This document shows positions 8,937 to 17,842 of a stretch of 64,000 nt of DNA, in pieces. This DNA comes from Sporosarcina luteola (GTDB lineage Bacteria; Bacillota; Bacilli; Bacillales_A; Planococcaceae). The first letter of the stretch is position 1, and each line of letters begins with the position of its first letter. The notes below the pieces were generated by a model, which worked only from the letters and a program-made list of their open reading frames with translations, was not told the origin of the DNA and did not search any database. The position numbers and the translations under genes are program-made. The stretch lies in NCBI GenBank assembly GCA_014204635.1, contig JACHLS010000012.1:1-64000 (forward strand). Direction: 5' to 3'.

Positions 8937-10394
8937 GTGAATGAATTGATACCGAATTGGCTTTTACAACGAGCCTATTTGACTCCAGACCGACCGGCAT
9001 TATCATTTGGGGAGAAGCAGTGGACATTCAGCCAGTTGAAAGAGGAAGCAATGAAGAAAGCGGGACAACTTCTGTCGAGCCATCTGAAAAACGGAGATCG
9101 TGTCGCTCTTCTTGGCTCCTCTACCCCTGATATGGTATTCGTCATCCATGCTTGCATGCTTGCCGGTTTGGAGATGGTCATGTTAAATAGCAGGTTGTCG
9201 AAGACGGAGATTGAATGGCAGCTGAAAGATGCAGAAGTGCAACAAGTGATTGTTGCAGATGGGTTGTCGGATTTAGTAAGCGGTGCTGATGCACAAATAT
9301 TGACGGTACACGATCTTGATGCAAGGAAGGAGACTTCTTTCGTGCCAGAGCGTTCATGGCAAAGTGATCGAACCATTACCGTCATGTACACATCTGGAAC
9401 TACCGGGTTTCCAAAAGGAGTGCGTCAAACAGCAGGAAATCATACTTCCAGCGCCTTATCATCTGTATTAAACCTTGGTTTATCAGACAAAGATGTTTGG
9501 TTATGCGCGATGCCGCTGTTCCATATTAGCGGCTTCTCCATTTTAGTCCGCTCGGTTTTATATGGAATGGAAGTGAGTCTATATGAAAAGTTTGATGCAT
9601 ACAACGCAGCATGTGACATCCGGGATGGCAAAGCGACCCGCATGTCTGTTGTGGCAGTGACGCTTGAGAAGGTGATGGAAGAATTGATCCAAAATGACTG
9701 GACGGTTTCGCCGGAATTCCGCTCGATGTTAGTCGGCGGGGGACCGGTAGCGCGTTCTACCCTAGAGCGGGCACAGATGCTAGGCATTCCGGTTCTTCAA
9801 ACATATGGGATGACGGAAACAAGCTCACAAACAGCTACGTTGTCTTCCGAGGATGCTTTGCGGAAGAACGGCTCTGCCGGCAAGCCATTATTCTTTAATG
9901 AAATCGCAATTGATGGCACCCTAGAACCGAATGAGATAGGAGAGATCCTAATACGCGGCCCTCATGTCACACCCGGCTACATCGGGCGATTTACTGACAA
10001 GCAGCCGTTAAAGGACGGCTGGCTGCATACGGGTGACTTGGGCTACTTGGACGAGGAAGGTTACCTATTTGTAATGGACCGGCGTTCGGACCTCATTATC
10101 TCAGGCGGGGAGAATATTTATCCTGCTGAAATAGAAAGTGTCTTGATGGGGCATCCTGATGTGCAAGAGGCGGGCGTGTGTGGAGTGGATGACGATACAT
10201 GGGGAATGGTGCCAGCCGCTTTTATCGTTAGCCAAAGTGAGGTTACTGGGGACATGCTGTTGAAGTATTGTGTGGACCGCTTAGCCAAGTATAAAATTCC
10301 TAAGCAGTTCGTCTTCGTTGATCAATTGCCGAGGAATGCTTCCAATAAATTGTTGCGCCGGGAGTTGAAAAAGCTGCTCCCGTCGTCTCAATAA
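8937..10394 (+). CDS. menE: o-succinylbenzoate-CoA ligase
   Basis: MenE activates o-succinylbenzoate with ATP and CoA. It is an adenylate-forming enzyme of 485 residues: YTSGTTGFPKGV phosphate loop (about residue 148), QTYGMTETSS (about 287), GWLHTGDLGYLDEEGYL hinge and acid region (about 361), and a C-terminal catalytic lysine in PRNASNKLLRREL. GTG at 8937 is the preferred start, with AGGAG 8 bases upstream; the longer frame would begin inside the preceding terminator. In B. subtilis menC follows menE, but here a terminator follows and menC is absent. Confidence 0.94.
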   Translation: MNELIPNWLLQRAYLTPDRPALSFGEKQWTFSQLKEEAMKKAGQLLSSHLKNGDRVALLGSSTPDMVFVIHACMLAGLEMVMLNSRLSKTEIEWQLKDAEVQQVIVADGLSDLVSGADAQILTVHDLDARKETSFVPERSWQSDRTITVMYTSGTTGFPKGVRQTAGNHTSSALSSVLNLGLSDKDVWLCAMPLFHISGFSILVRSVLYGMEVSLYEKFDAYNAACDIRDGKATRMSVVAVTLEKVMEELIQNDWTVSPEFRSMLVGGGPVARSTLERAQMLGIPVLQTYGMTETSSQTATLSSEDALRKNGSAGKPLFFNEIAIDGTLEPNEIGEILIRGPHVTPGYIGRFTDKQPLKDGWLHTGDLGYLDEEGYLFVMDRRSDLIISGGENIYPAEIESVLMGHPDVQEAGVCGVDDDTWGMVPAAFIVSQSEVTGDMLLKYCVDRLAKYKIPKQFVFVDQLPRNASNKLLRRELKKLLPSSQ

Positions 10395-10395
10395 A

Positions 10396-10427
10396 GAGGA
10401 GAGCCACGATGTGGCTCCCCTCGTTTT
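10396..10427 (+). terminator. Terminator after menE
   Basis: GAGGAGAGCCAC pairs with GTGGCTCCCCTC (one mismatch) around GAT and is followed by GTTTT. It closes the men operon 2 bases after the stop. Confidence 0.85.
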
Positions 10428-10435
10428 AAGCAAGC

Positions 10436-11389
10436 TTAGCGGCTTAACGCTTTTTGTAACGTCTCGATATTGCGGTCCATCAAGGTGAAATAGGTTTCTT
10501 TGTTTTTAATATCATCAGGAGTCAGGACACCTAAGTTATGAAGCATCAATGATTCGGCACCGATTTCTTTTCGAATGACTTCGGTTAACTTAGAAGAGAC
10601 ATTTTGCTCAAAAAGAATAGAATGGACATTCTTGTCCTTTGCTTGTTCGACAATATGGGCCAATTGTTTTTGTGAAGGTTCGCTTTGCGAATTTAAACCT
10701 GAGATGGCGACTTGTTCTAAACCATATTCCTTAGCGATATAGCCAAATGCAGCATGGGAGACGAAAAAGGTTTTGGTAGGCGCATTGCTTGCCATTTCTT
10801 GAAAACGTCCATCCAAATCGTCCAGGTCTTTTACGAGCTTCTCTAAATTTTGTTTAAAGTCATCTTCGAACTCTGGCGCTTGCTTGACCAATGCTTCTTC
10901 AATTGATTGGGCCAGTTCAACGCTTAATTGTGGAGATATCCAGACGTGCGGATCAAATTCTCCATGATCATGATGTTCTTCCTCATCGTCGTGATCATCG
11001 TGATCATCGTCATGTCCCTCTTGCAATTGATCTTTTGAGATGTTCTCGGCAGTTGCAATCATTTGCACGTTTTCGTTGGTTAATGTTTTTTTCGCGTTCT
11101 CCACAAATCCTTCCAGGCCGAGTCCGATGTAAAAGAAGACATCAGCATCTGCCAGCTTCATCATATCCTTTTGCGTCGGTTCAAATGTATGCTCATCCGC
11201 TCCAGCAGGATAGATGGAACGGACATTGACATGAGAACCGCCAATCCGTTCTGCAAAATATTGAAGCGGGTACACTGTCGTATAGATCGAAAGTTTTCCA
11301 TCCGCTCCCGTTTCCGCTTTGTCATCCTTCTTTCCACAAGCCCCTAAGACAAGAGTGAGTATTAATCCGATAAAAAATAGGCGTTTCAA
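10436..11389 (-). CDS. Zinc ABC transporter substrate-binding lipoprotein (ZnuA/AdcA type)
   Basis: This is a cluster A-I metal-binding lipoprotein of 317 residues. A signal peptide ends in the lipobox LGAC (about residue 17). A His/Asp-rich loop at about 125-142, typical of zinc binders, is followed by HVWISPQ; FVSHAAFGYIA and SILFEQNVS complete the metal site. The start is TTG with AGGAAG 8 bases upstream. No ABC ATPase or permease gene is adjacent, so it must work with a transporter encoded elsewhere. A Zur-like palindrome lies just upstream. Confidence 0.92.
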   Translation of the reverse strand: MKRLFFIGLILTLVLGACGKKDDKAETGADGKLSIYTTVYPLQYFAERIGGSHVNVRSIYPAGADEHTFEPTQKDMMKLADADVFFYIGLGLEGFVENAKKTLTNENVQMIATAENISKDQLQEGHDDDHDDHDDEEEHHDHGEFDPHVWISPQLSVELAQSIEEALVKQAPEFEDDFKQNLEKLVKDLDDLDGRFQEMASNAPTKTFFVSHAAFGYIAKEYGLEQVAISGLNSQSEPSQKQLAHIVEQAKDKNVHSILFEQNVSSKLTEVIRKEIGAESLMLHNLGVLTPDDIKNKETYFTLMDRNIETLQKALSR

Positions 11390-11411
11390 AGAATAATCTT
11401 CCTTTCTTGTT

Positions 11412-11430
11412 AATAGTAATGGTTACTATT
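11412..11430. promoter_or_regulatory. Zur-like operator
   Basis: A perfect inverted repeat AATAGTAA-TGG-TTACTATT lies 23 bases upstream of the zinc-binding lipoprotein gene. It differs from the core of the Bacillus Zur box (AATCGTAA...TTACGATT) by one base per arm. Zinc-dependent repression is inferred. Confidence 0.75.
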
Positions 11431-11488
11431 TAAGAATGCTTTCTTATCATACAGGAGAATAAAAGAAGACGCAACCATTTTTATTCAT

Positions 11489-11512
11489 AAAAAAAACCGG
11501 CGGGTGCCGGAA
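11489..11512 (-). terminator. Terminator of yidD
   Basis: On the - strand CCGGC pairs with GCCGG around ACCC and is followed by eight T. It sits at the yidD stop. Confidence 0.85.
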
Positions 11513-11514
11513 GA

Positions 11515-11745
11515 TTATTTCTCTTGGTTCGCTTTTTCGGGTACGGGATCAAATCCACCTTCATGGAATGGATGGCATTTCGATATTCTGCGGATCGCCA
11601 GCCAAGAGCCTTTCAAAGCGCCGTGTTTTTCGATCGCCTCCATCCCATAGTGGGAACAAGTTGGATAAAACCGGCATGTTGGTGGCGTCAAGGGTGAAAT
11701 GACTTTTTGGTAGACCTTGATTAAACTCATTAATATATACTTCAA
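11515..11745 (-). CDS. yidD: Membrane protein insertion efficiency factor YidD
   Basis: This small protein of the YidD family (76 residues, B. subtilis YtjA) helps insertion of membrane proteins through YidC. It has an N-terminal amphipathic or hydrophobic helix, then [20 protein letters not shown] (about residues 23-42) with its conserved cysteines, and [14 protein letters not shown] near the end. It likely starts at TTG with GAGGAG 9 bases before it; an ATG five codons later is an alternative. Confidence 0.93.
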   Translation of the reverse strand: MKYILMSLIKVYQKVISPLTPPTCRFYPTCSHYGMEAIEKHGALKGSWLAIRRISKCHPFHEGGFDPVPEKANQEK

Positions 11746-11847
11746 TGGACTGGTCTCCTCTTTTGCTGATAGGTTTATTTTATTTCTTTTAGAGGTAAAT
11801 TAACAGAGAGATGCTTCAATGATTACGGATGAAGGAGAGAGATTCAA

Positions 11848-12297
11848 ATGTCCAAGGAATTATTAAACGAACTAAACAAACAAGTGGCCACTTGGTCAGT
11901 CATGTATGCAAAATTGCATAATTTTCATTGGTATGTGAAAGGGAAAGAGTTTTTCACGTTGCATGCCAAGTTCGAGGACCTTTATAACGAAGCGACGCTT
12001 CATATGGATGAAATCGCTGAGCGCATGTTAACTCTTGGTGGAGAACCAGCTGCTACGCTTCGTGAACATTTGGAACTGTCGGTTGTCGAAGAGGCTTCCG
12101 GCGACGAGAAAGCGGAGCAAATGGTGAAGTCAGTTGTTGATGATTTCAATGCCATTATGAAATCATTAAAACATGGCATGGAACTGGCTGCCGAAATCGG
12201 GGATGACATGACAGAGGATCTGTTAAATGCAACCTACCAAAGTATTGAAAAACACCAATGGATGCTGAATGCATTCTTAGGTGAAGATAACAAATGA
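11848..12297 (+). CDS. dps: Dps/ferritin-like DNA-binding stress protein
   Basis: This is a 149-residue Dps-family protein, forming a dodecameric ferroxidase that stores iron and protects DNA. Ferroxidase ligands are visible in KLHNFHWYVKG (His at about 22) and LHMDEIAERMLTLGG (about 50-64, Asp and Glu). The ATG has GAAGGAG upstream. A dps gene occupies a comparable place in B. subtilis. No PerR box is recognised in the 100 bases upstream. Confidence 0.95.
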   Translation: MSKELLNELNKQVATWSVMYAKLHNFHWYVKGKEFFTLHAKFEDLYNEATLHMDEIAERMLTLGGEPAATLREHLELSVVEEASGDEKAEQMVKSVVDDFNAIMKSLKHGMELAAEIGDDMTEDLLNATYQSIEKHQWMLNAFLGEDNK

Positions 12298-12358
12298 TCC
12301 ATTTCCCCTTTACATGTTTGTCGGCTCGCCGATAGAAGAAGGGGAAGGAGGGATGGGA

Positions 12359-12538
12359 ATGGATCTGAATTCCATTATGGCGAGCCAACTGCGCAGCCTC
12401 CAATCAACAGTTCAATTAAGCGTATTGAACAAAGCGATGGCCGTCAATGCCTCAGCAGCGACGGATCTTTTGGAAAGCTTGCCGAACCAGTCGGCAGCCC
12501 ATCCTTACAAAGGGATTGCGCTTGACGTAAAAGCGTGA
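12359..12538 (+). CDS. YjfB-like putative motility protein
   Basis: A 59-residue peptide with the pattern of the YjfB putative motility protein family: N-terminal MDLNSIMASQLRS, a middle helix with SVLNKAMAVNASAATDLLES, and a C-terminal HPYKGIALDVKA ending. AAGGAGG lies 8 bases before this ATG. A longer frame begins inside dps but ignores that RBS. No flagellar genes are nearby, so the family name is the only clue to function. Confidence 0.7.
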   Translation: MDLNSIMASQLRSLQSTVQLSVLNKAMAVNASAATDLLESLPNQSAAHPYKGIALDVKA

Positions 12539-12546
12539 TCAAGACT

Positions 12547-12585
12547 AGGCATGCACCTCTAATGGCAGGGGTGTATGCTTATTTA
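12547..12585 (+). terminator. Hairpin after the YjfB-like gene
   Basis: GGCATGCACCTCT and AGGGGTGTATGCT form a stem with small mismatches, followed by a TTATTTATTT tract. Confidence 0.55.
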
Positions 12586-12697
12586 TTTGGAAGAAACGGT
12601 TGGACTGTTTATTAACTACATGTAGAATGGGGTATGGGTTATTACATAAAGGGATGCGTCCGTTTCATTTACATTCATATCTATTGGAGGTCTGAAA

Positions 12698-14020
12698 ATG
12701 GCAGAAGTACAATTTATGAGAAATTTAATCATTGAAACACCATCTGTTCCGGGGAATTTTGCAAAAGTGGCGACTGCAATTGGACAACTAAGCGGAGACA
12801 TCGGCGATATTCAAACAATTAAAGTAGGAACGTTATCAACGATTCGCGATGTTACCGTCCAGTGTACCAGTGAGGAACAGCTGGCCAAAATTGTAGAGGC
12901 GATTCATGCAATTGGCGGCGGCATTCAAGTTCTTGCAGTAACGGATGATGTTTTGCATGCCCATGAAGGCGGCAAAATCCATATGAAAGGCAAAATTGAA
13001 ATCCGTTCCCTTGGTGATTTACGCCGTGTCTATACACCTGGTGTAGCGAATGTGTGCAAAGTGATCTACGATGATCCGGAACAGGCGAATTATTTTACAA
13101 GCATTTCCAATACGGTTGCTATCGTGACGGATGGCACCGCCATTCTGGGGCTTGGCAACATCGGCCCAGTCGCAGGCATGCCTGTCATGGAAGGGAAAGC
13201 TGTCTTATTCGACCAATTTGCCGGAATCAGCGGGATTCCCATCTTATTAGATACGAGCAATCCTGACGAAGTCGTCGAAACAGTGAAGCATATTCATCAA
13301 GGCTTCGGCGGAATTTTGCTGGAGGATATCGGTTCACCGCATTGTTTTGAAATCGAGGAGCGCTTAAAAGCCGAGTTGTCTATTCCTGTCATGCATGATG
13401 ATCAGCACGGAACCGCTGTCGTCACATTGGCGTCTGTTCTTTCTGCGTGCCGGCAATCAGGGGTGGATTTGTCGAATTCCATCGTGGGACAAATCGGATT
13501 AGGAGCAGCCGGTCTCGCAATCAGCAGGATGCTAATGAATTATGGAGTTAAGAAAATGTACGGAGTCGATCGGAATGAAGTGGCATTGGAACGATTGAAA
13601 AGTTTCGGTGGCTCCACGTTGCCTTCCATCGAAGACGTAATGGAGACGTGTGACATTGTCATTGCTACGACAGGCGTGGAAGGACTGATCAAACCCGAAA
13701 TGGTTCGGAAAGGTCAAATCATCTTGGCCCTATCGAATCCAAATGCAGAAATACAGCCAGAGGTCGCTTTACAAGCAGGGGCAGCATTTGCGGCGGATGG
13801 CCGGCAAGTGAATAATGTGCTCGGTTTCCCTGGGATTTTCCGTGGCGCGTTAAATGCACAAGCAAAGGAAATCACCTATCCCATGCTCATTGCCGCCGCA
13901 CTTGCGATCCTTGAATCAACTAAACCTGGCGACTTGGTTCCACATCCATTAGACCCTATGGTCCATACAAACGTCGCGACAGCTGTAGAACGCGTGGCGA
14001 ATGAGAGTAAAGGTTCGTGA
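12698..14020 (+). CDS. NAD(P)-dependent malic enzyme with N-terminal ACT domain
   Basis: This enzyme oxidatively decarboxylates malate to pyruvate. Residues 1-80 form an ACT-type ligand-binding domain (LIIETPSVPGNFAKVATAIG). The catalytic part follows, with SLGDLRRVYTPGVANVCK (about 105), VTDGTAILGLGNIGP, LEDIGSPHCFEIEERL, VMHDDQHGTAVV and the dinucleotide site GQIGLGAAGLAISRM (about 267). The 440-residue length fits bacterial small malic enzymes plus the ACT domain. The start has TTGGAGG upstream. It stands alone. Cofactor preference cannot be read from the sequence. Confidence 0.92.
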   Translation: MAEVQFMRNLIIETPSVPGNFAKVATAIGQLSGDIGDIQTIKVGTLSTIRDVTVQCTSEEQLAKIVEAIHAIGGGIQVLAVTDDVLHAHEGGKIHMKGKIEIRSLGDLRRVYTPGVANVCKVIYDDPEQANYFTSISNTVAIVTDGTAILGLGNIGPVAGMPVMEGKAVLFDQFAGISGIPILLDTSNPDEVVETVKHIHQGFGGILLEDIGSPHCFEIEERLKAELSIPVMHDDQHGTAVVTLASVLSACRQSGVDLSNSIVGQIGLGAAGLAISRMLMNYGVKKMYGVDRNEVALERLKSFGGSTLPSIEDVMETCDIVIATTGVEGLIKPEMVRKGQIILALSNPNAEIQPEVALQAGAAFAADGRQVNNVLGFPGIFRGALNAQAKEITYPMLIAAALAILESTKPGDLVPHPLDPMVHTNVATAVERVANESKGS

Positions 14021-14107
14021 GGATGTAAAGAAAGAGAGATAACATTTGTTGCAGGCGTATCATTCCAACTCAGTGCTTCATACTACGTAAAAAAGGAATG
14101 ATACACT

Positions 14108-14440
14108 TTGCAGCAGAACCCAGTTAAATTATATGTATCGGTTGCCAACCAGCAAGTTATGACAGACAAACATGCATCGCCATGGGAATACGAATTGACA
14201 ATTTCCAAAGAGTATATCCCTATTTTTGAACATCTCTTTGAGCAGATGAACCAATTGGAATTCCGAAACTTTTTGCGTTCCCATTTGCCGTACGTCCCTT
14301 ATCATTACGACAGCGATAACCATGAGATCGATATTCGGACTATGAAACTTTATGCGTTGATCCATGAATTTACTGATACGGAAACTCGTAAATTCATTGA
14401 GAAGCTTCCGTATTTCCGTTCTATTCCAGCACAGTCGTAA
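14108..14440 (+). CDS. Conserved hypothetical protein, 110 residues
   Basis: I do not recognise a family with certainty. The frame starts at TTG with AAAGGAA about 10 bases upstream. The protein is soluble, rich in aromatic residues, and predicted mainly helical (SKEYIPIFEHLFEQMNQLEF, YALIHEFTDTETRKFIEKL). It lies between the malic enzyme and ytkD in the same direction. Codon use looks like that of its neighbours, so it is probably real. Confidence 0.7.
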   Translation: MQQNPVKLYVSVANQQVMTDKHASPWEYELTISKEYIPIFEHLFEQMNQLEFRNFLRSHLPYVPYHYDSDNHEIDIRTMKLYALIHEFTDTETRKFIEKLPYFRSIPAQS

Positions 14441-14509
14441 TACTAGTGGCAAGCCGAAGTAGAGACATCTATAAGGGCGTGCGAGCAGCCCGAGACAACT
14501 TTCATAACT

Positions 14510-14556
14510 AGGCATTGGCGGGGCATCCATGATGTAAGGGATGTCCCGCCTTGCCT
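14510..14556 (+). other. Long GC-rich hairpin upstream of ytkD
   Basis: AGGCA-TT-GGCGGGGCATCC pairs with GGGATGTCCCGCC-T-TGCCT in an about 17-bp stem with a small bulge and a 9-base loop. No T run follows. It could be an RNA-stability or attenuation element. Confidence 0.5.
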
Positions 14557-14631
14557 GTATTGGAACAAAGAGTTCGTTGGTATGAAAAAAATCAGTTCAT
14601 CGATATACTAGTAAGAAAGGAAGTGGTAAGC

Positions 14632-15093
14632 ATGCTAACGTTTAATGACCTAAAAGGCGCCAAAGTTGAGCTGACTTTTGGAGAGAATCGACAGGGCATG
14701 GAGGCGAGACATGTTCTTGTTGTACTGAAGCATGAAGGAAAATGGCTTGTCACACGCCATGAGAGCAGAGGAATCGAATTTCCAGGCGGCAAAGCGGAGC
14801 TGGGTGAGTCGATAGAAGAGGCAGCGGTTCGTGAAACAATTGAGGAAACAGGCGTAACCGTCAAAGGACTCATTAAATTTGCCGAATATGTAGTGGAAAC
14901 AGATCCACCTTTTTGTAAAGCAGTCTTTACTGGAATTGTTGAATCAATCGAAGCAAACCCCGTATTGTACGAAACAGGGGGCGCGTTATGGTTGACGGAT
15001 GCAGAGCTGGATCAGTGTCAAGAATTGAGTTTCCATATGAAGGATGCTGGGATGAAGCAAATTAGGGAGTGGGTGGAAACCTATGGTGGATAG
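14632..15093 (+). CDS. ytkD: Nudix hydrolase YtkD
   Basis: This is a Nudix phosphohydrolase of 153 residues, related to B. subtilis YtkD, which hydrolyses nucleoside triphosphates and RNA 5' triphosphates. The Nudix box is intact: GGKAELGESIEEAAVRETIE (about residues 48-67), continuing EETG, with the catalytic glutamates. The ATG at 14632 follows AAAGGAAG by 8 bases; an upstream in-frame start lies inside the hairpin and is rejected. The end overlaps ytmA by 11 bases. Confidence 0.92.
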   Translation: MLTFNDLKGAKVELTFGENRQGMEARHVLVVLKHEGKWLVTRHESRGIEFPGGKAELGESIEEAAVRETIEETGVTVKGLIKFAEYVVETDPPFCKAVFTGIVESIEANPVLYETGGALWLTDAELDQCQELSFHMKDAGMKQIREWVETYGG

Positions 15094-15871
15094 TGGCAGT
15101 ATCATTTCTACAAGGATGTACCCGTCGCCCAATCCCCGCGTAACGCTTCATGAAGTGACATATTGGTCCGATGGAGTAAAAGTCAAAGGACTACTGGCAG
15201 AGCCGACTGAGGATGGCCAATATGAAGGAATCCTTTACTTGCGTGGCGGCATGCAGCATATTGGTATGGTACGGCCCGCAAGGATTGCGCAGTTTGCTTC
15301 GCAAGGATTTATTGTTTTCGCGCCATACTATCGCGGGAACCGCGGAGGGGAAGGGCGAGATGAATTTGCCGGTGCAGATCGGCAGGATGCTGTGTTTGGA
15401 GTTGATGTATTAAAACAACATCCTAAACTGCGAAAGGATCGCATTCACCTTTATGCCTTCTCAAGGGGAGGCATTATGGCATTATGGACTGCGATCTTGC
15501 GGGATGATATTACGTCAGTTGTTTCATGGGCTGGCATTTCAGACATTGTATTCACTTACAATGAAAGAGAAGATATGAGAAGAATGATGAAGCGTGTGAT
15601 TGGCGGTACGCCGAACAACATGCCAGAAGCCTATCGCGAACGGACAGCATTGTTCCGGATTGAAGAAATCAAGGCACCTATTTTAATCATACATGGCATG
15701 AAAGATGAAAATGTTTCATTTGAACAGGCCATCATGCTGGAAGATGCTTTACGGGAACATAACATGACATATGATACTTGGTATTTTCCGGACTACACGC
15801 ACCATTTCCCAGGAGCTGAAAACGCCAGGATAGTCAGGAAACTAAGTGAATGGATGAAACATATTAAGTAA
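15083..15871 (+). CDS. ytmA: Prolyl-oligopeptidase-like alpha/beta hydrolase YtmA
   Basis: This is a 262-residue hydrolase with the peptidase S9-like fold. LYLRGGMQHIGM precedes the nucleophile region YAFSRGGIMALWTA (Ser at about 130 in FSRGG). The acid residue is in HGMKDENVSFEQ and the histidine in DYTHHFPGAE. It overlaps the end of ytkD and is probably translated with it. Its substrate is unknown. Neighbourhood to ytkD and pckA is as in B. subtilis. Confidence 0.88.
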   Translation: MVDSGSIISTRMYPSPNPRVTLHEVTYWSDGVKVKGLLAEPTEDGQYEGILYLRGGMQHIGMVRPARIAQFASQGFIVFAPYYRGNRGGEGRDEFAGADRQDAVFGVDVLKQHPKLRKDRIHLYAFSRGGIMALWTAILRDDITSVVSWAGISDIVFTYNEREDMRRMMKRVIGGTPNNMPEAYRERTALFRIEEIKAPILIIHGMKDENVSFEQAIMLEDALREHNMTYDTWYFPDYTHHFPGAENARIVRKLSEWMKHIK

Positions 15872-16030
15872 CAATACCGTGTTCCCTGTGGGAGCAGGTG
15901 TACTGTTATTTTCCCCTATAGACGAGGAACAATTTCCTTCAAGAATCGCCATATGTGCTACGATATTTGGCACAACGCATGTTATGTAAGGGACAAGTTT
16001 CATCCAACTTGGACGTTGCTATAAAAATAC

Positions 16031-16062
16031 AAGCCGTCTCGCTTTACGGGCGAAACGGCTTG
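16031..16062 (-). terminator. Terminator of pckA
   Basis: AAGCCGTCTCGC pairs with GCGAAACGGCTT (one G-T pair); on the - strand GTATTTTTAT follows. The 200 bases between ytmA and pckA contain no gene. Confidence 0.85.
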
Positions 16063-16083
16063 CAGTCTATAAAATAGGAGTGA

Positions 16084-17670
16084 TTAGGCAGTGGGTCCGC
16101 CCAATGTAACGATCTCTGCTGAGACATTCTCAAATTTTTTGAAGTTGTCACGGAACAGCTCAGCCAATTCATTCGCTTTTTTGTCGTAAGCTGCTGTATC
16201 TGCCCAAGCATTACGCGGATTCAACACTTCGCTTGGAACACCTTCAATTGCTGTAGGCATAGCAAGACCGAACACTTCGTTTGTTTCTGTTTCTACATCT
16301 TTCAGTTTTCCGGCAAGAGCTGCACGGACCATCGTACGTGTATGTTTCAGAGCCATACGCTTACCAACGCCATATTCGCCGCCAGTCCAGCCCGTATTGA
16401 CTAGGAACACTTGTGCATCATGCTCATCGATCTTTTGACCGAGCATTTCGGCGTAAACTGTCGCAGGAAGCGGAAGGAATGGCGAACCGAAGCAAGTAGA
16501 AAATGTTGCTTCTGGTGCTGTAATTCCACGTTCTGTACCGGCCAATTTGGATGTGAAGCCGCTAAGGAAGTGATACATCGCTTGTTCCTTCGTCAGTTTG
16601 GAGATCGGAGGAAGCACGCCGAATGCATCCGCAGTCAAGAAGATGATCGTTTTCGGCTGGCCAGCGACTGAAGGTGTGACGATGTTATCGATGTACTGTA
16701 TCGGATAAGCGGCACGTGTATTTTCAGTCAATGAGTTATCGTCGTAATCTGGTACACGGGTTTTTTCATCCAAGACGACGTTTTCCAGAACAGAGCCAAA
16801 ACGGATTGCACCAAAAATTTCCGGTTCTTTTTCAGATGAAAGGTTGATACATTTAGCATAGCATCCACCTTCAATATTGAATACGCCATTATCCGACCAA
16901 CCGTGCTCATCATCACCGATCAATTTACGCTGTGCATCTGCAGATAACGTCGTCTTTCCTGTACCGGACAGTCCGAAGAACAAAGCGACGTCGCCTTCTT
17001 CGCCGACGTTCGCGGAGCAGTGCATCGGTAAAATGCCACGTTCAGGAAGCAGGAAGTTCATTACGGAGAAAATCGATTTTTTCATTTCACCGGCATATTC
17101 TGTGCCGCCGATCAAAACAATGCGGCGCTCGAAGGAAACAATGATGAATGTTTCGGAGTTCGTTCCATCGACAGCTGGATCTGCTTTGAAAGATGGTGCA
17201 GCTAAGATGGTAAATTGAGCCTCATGTGTTTTCAATTCCTCTTCTGTCGGACGGATGAACAATTGGTGGACAAACAGATTTTGCCACGCATATTCATTAA
17301 TGACCTGAAGGGAAAGCTGGGAGTCTTTATCGGCACCTGCAAATCCTTTGAATACGAATAATTCATCTTTTTGCTTTAAATGGTTGATTACTTTCGTGTA
17401 TAGTGAATCAAAGATGTCCGCTGAAATCGGGCGGTTCACTTTGCCCCAATCGATTTTGTCTTTAGTGGAAGGTTCTTCAACAATGAATTTATCTCCAGGT
17501 GAACGGCCCGTATACTTTCCAGTGCGGGCAGCGAGTGCGCCATCTGCCGAAAGTTGTGCTTCTCCGCGAGCTGTCGCCTTTTCAACCAATTCCGCTACGG
17601 ATGGTTGGATTGTAACATTGTTGCCTGCAAGAAGTTCTTTAAGTCCGTTTTCGATTTTCGCTGAAATCAT
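16084..17670 (-). CDS. pckA: Phosphoenolpyruvate carboxykinase (ATP)
   Basis: PckA turns oxaloacetate and ATP into phosphoenolpyruvate, the first committed step of gluconeogenesis. The 528-residue protein has [14 protein letters not shown] (about residue 49), the kinase P-loop [11 protein letters not shown] (about 233), [19 protein letters not shown] (metal site, about 251) and [15 protein letters not shown] (about 428). The start ATG has AAAGGACG upstream. It is divergent from metK. A CcpN-type box in its promoter suggests repression during glycolytic growth, as in B. subtilis. Confidence 0.97.
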   Translation of the reverse strand: MISAKIENGLKELLAGNNVTIQPSVAELVEKATARGEAQLSADGALAARTGKYTGRSPGDKFIVEEPSTKDKIDWGKVNRPISADIFDSLYTKVINHLKQKDELFVFKGFAGADKDSQLSLQVINEYAWQNLFVHQLFIRPTEEELKTHEAQFTILAAPSFKADPAVDGTNSETFIIVSFERRIVLIGGTEYAGEMKKSIFSVMNFLLPERGILPMHCSANVGEEGDVALFFGLSGTGKTTLSADAQRKLIGDDEHGWSDNGVFNIEGGCYAKCINLSSEKEPEIFGAIRFGSVLENVVLDEKTRVPDYDDNSLTENTRAAYPIQYIDNIVTPSVAGQPKTIIFLTADAFGVLPPISKLTKEQAMYHFLSGFTSKLAGTERGITAPEATFSTCFGSPFLPLPATVYAEMLGQKIDEHDAQVFLVNTGWTGGEYGVGKRMALKHTRTMVRAALAGKLKDVETETNEVFGLAMPTAIEGVPSEVLNPRNAWADTAAYDKKANELAELFRDNFKKFENVSAEIVTLGGPTA

Positions 17671-17731
17671 AGTTTACGTACCGTCCTTTACATATTAGTC
17701 CCACTCAATGGGTGTCCTTATTTTCGTAATT

Positions 17732-17742
17732 AGTATAACACA
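17732..17742 (-). promoter_or_regulatory. CcpN-type operator and pckA promoter region
   Basis: On the - strand TGTGTTATACT fits the CcpN consensus TRTGHYATAYW at all 11 positions. Just upstream on that strand are TTGAGT and TATTAT separated by 17 bases, a good SigA promoter for pckA, so the box covers the likely start of transcription. Confidence 0.65.
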
Positions 17743-17797
17743 TTAAGAATAATAATCTATACTAATTAAAAACTCAAGTGTTTCTAACTAAAATCAT

Positions 17798-17826
17798 TTG
17801 ACAAAAGCCAAAGTTTTTCGTAGCAT
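17798..17826 (+). promoter_or_regulatory. metKp: metK promoter
   Basis: Perfect -35 TTGACA (17798-17803), 17-base spacer, -10 TAGCAT (17821-17826). The SAM aptamer begins about 17 bases later. Confidence 0.75.
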
Positions 17827-17842
17827 TATACCATGAACGGAT

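Noticed and set aside
12281..12358. Longer start of the YjfB-like gene inside dps
   Set aside because: AAGGAGG lies 8 bases before the later ATG, so the shorter start is better.
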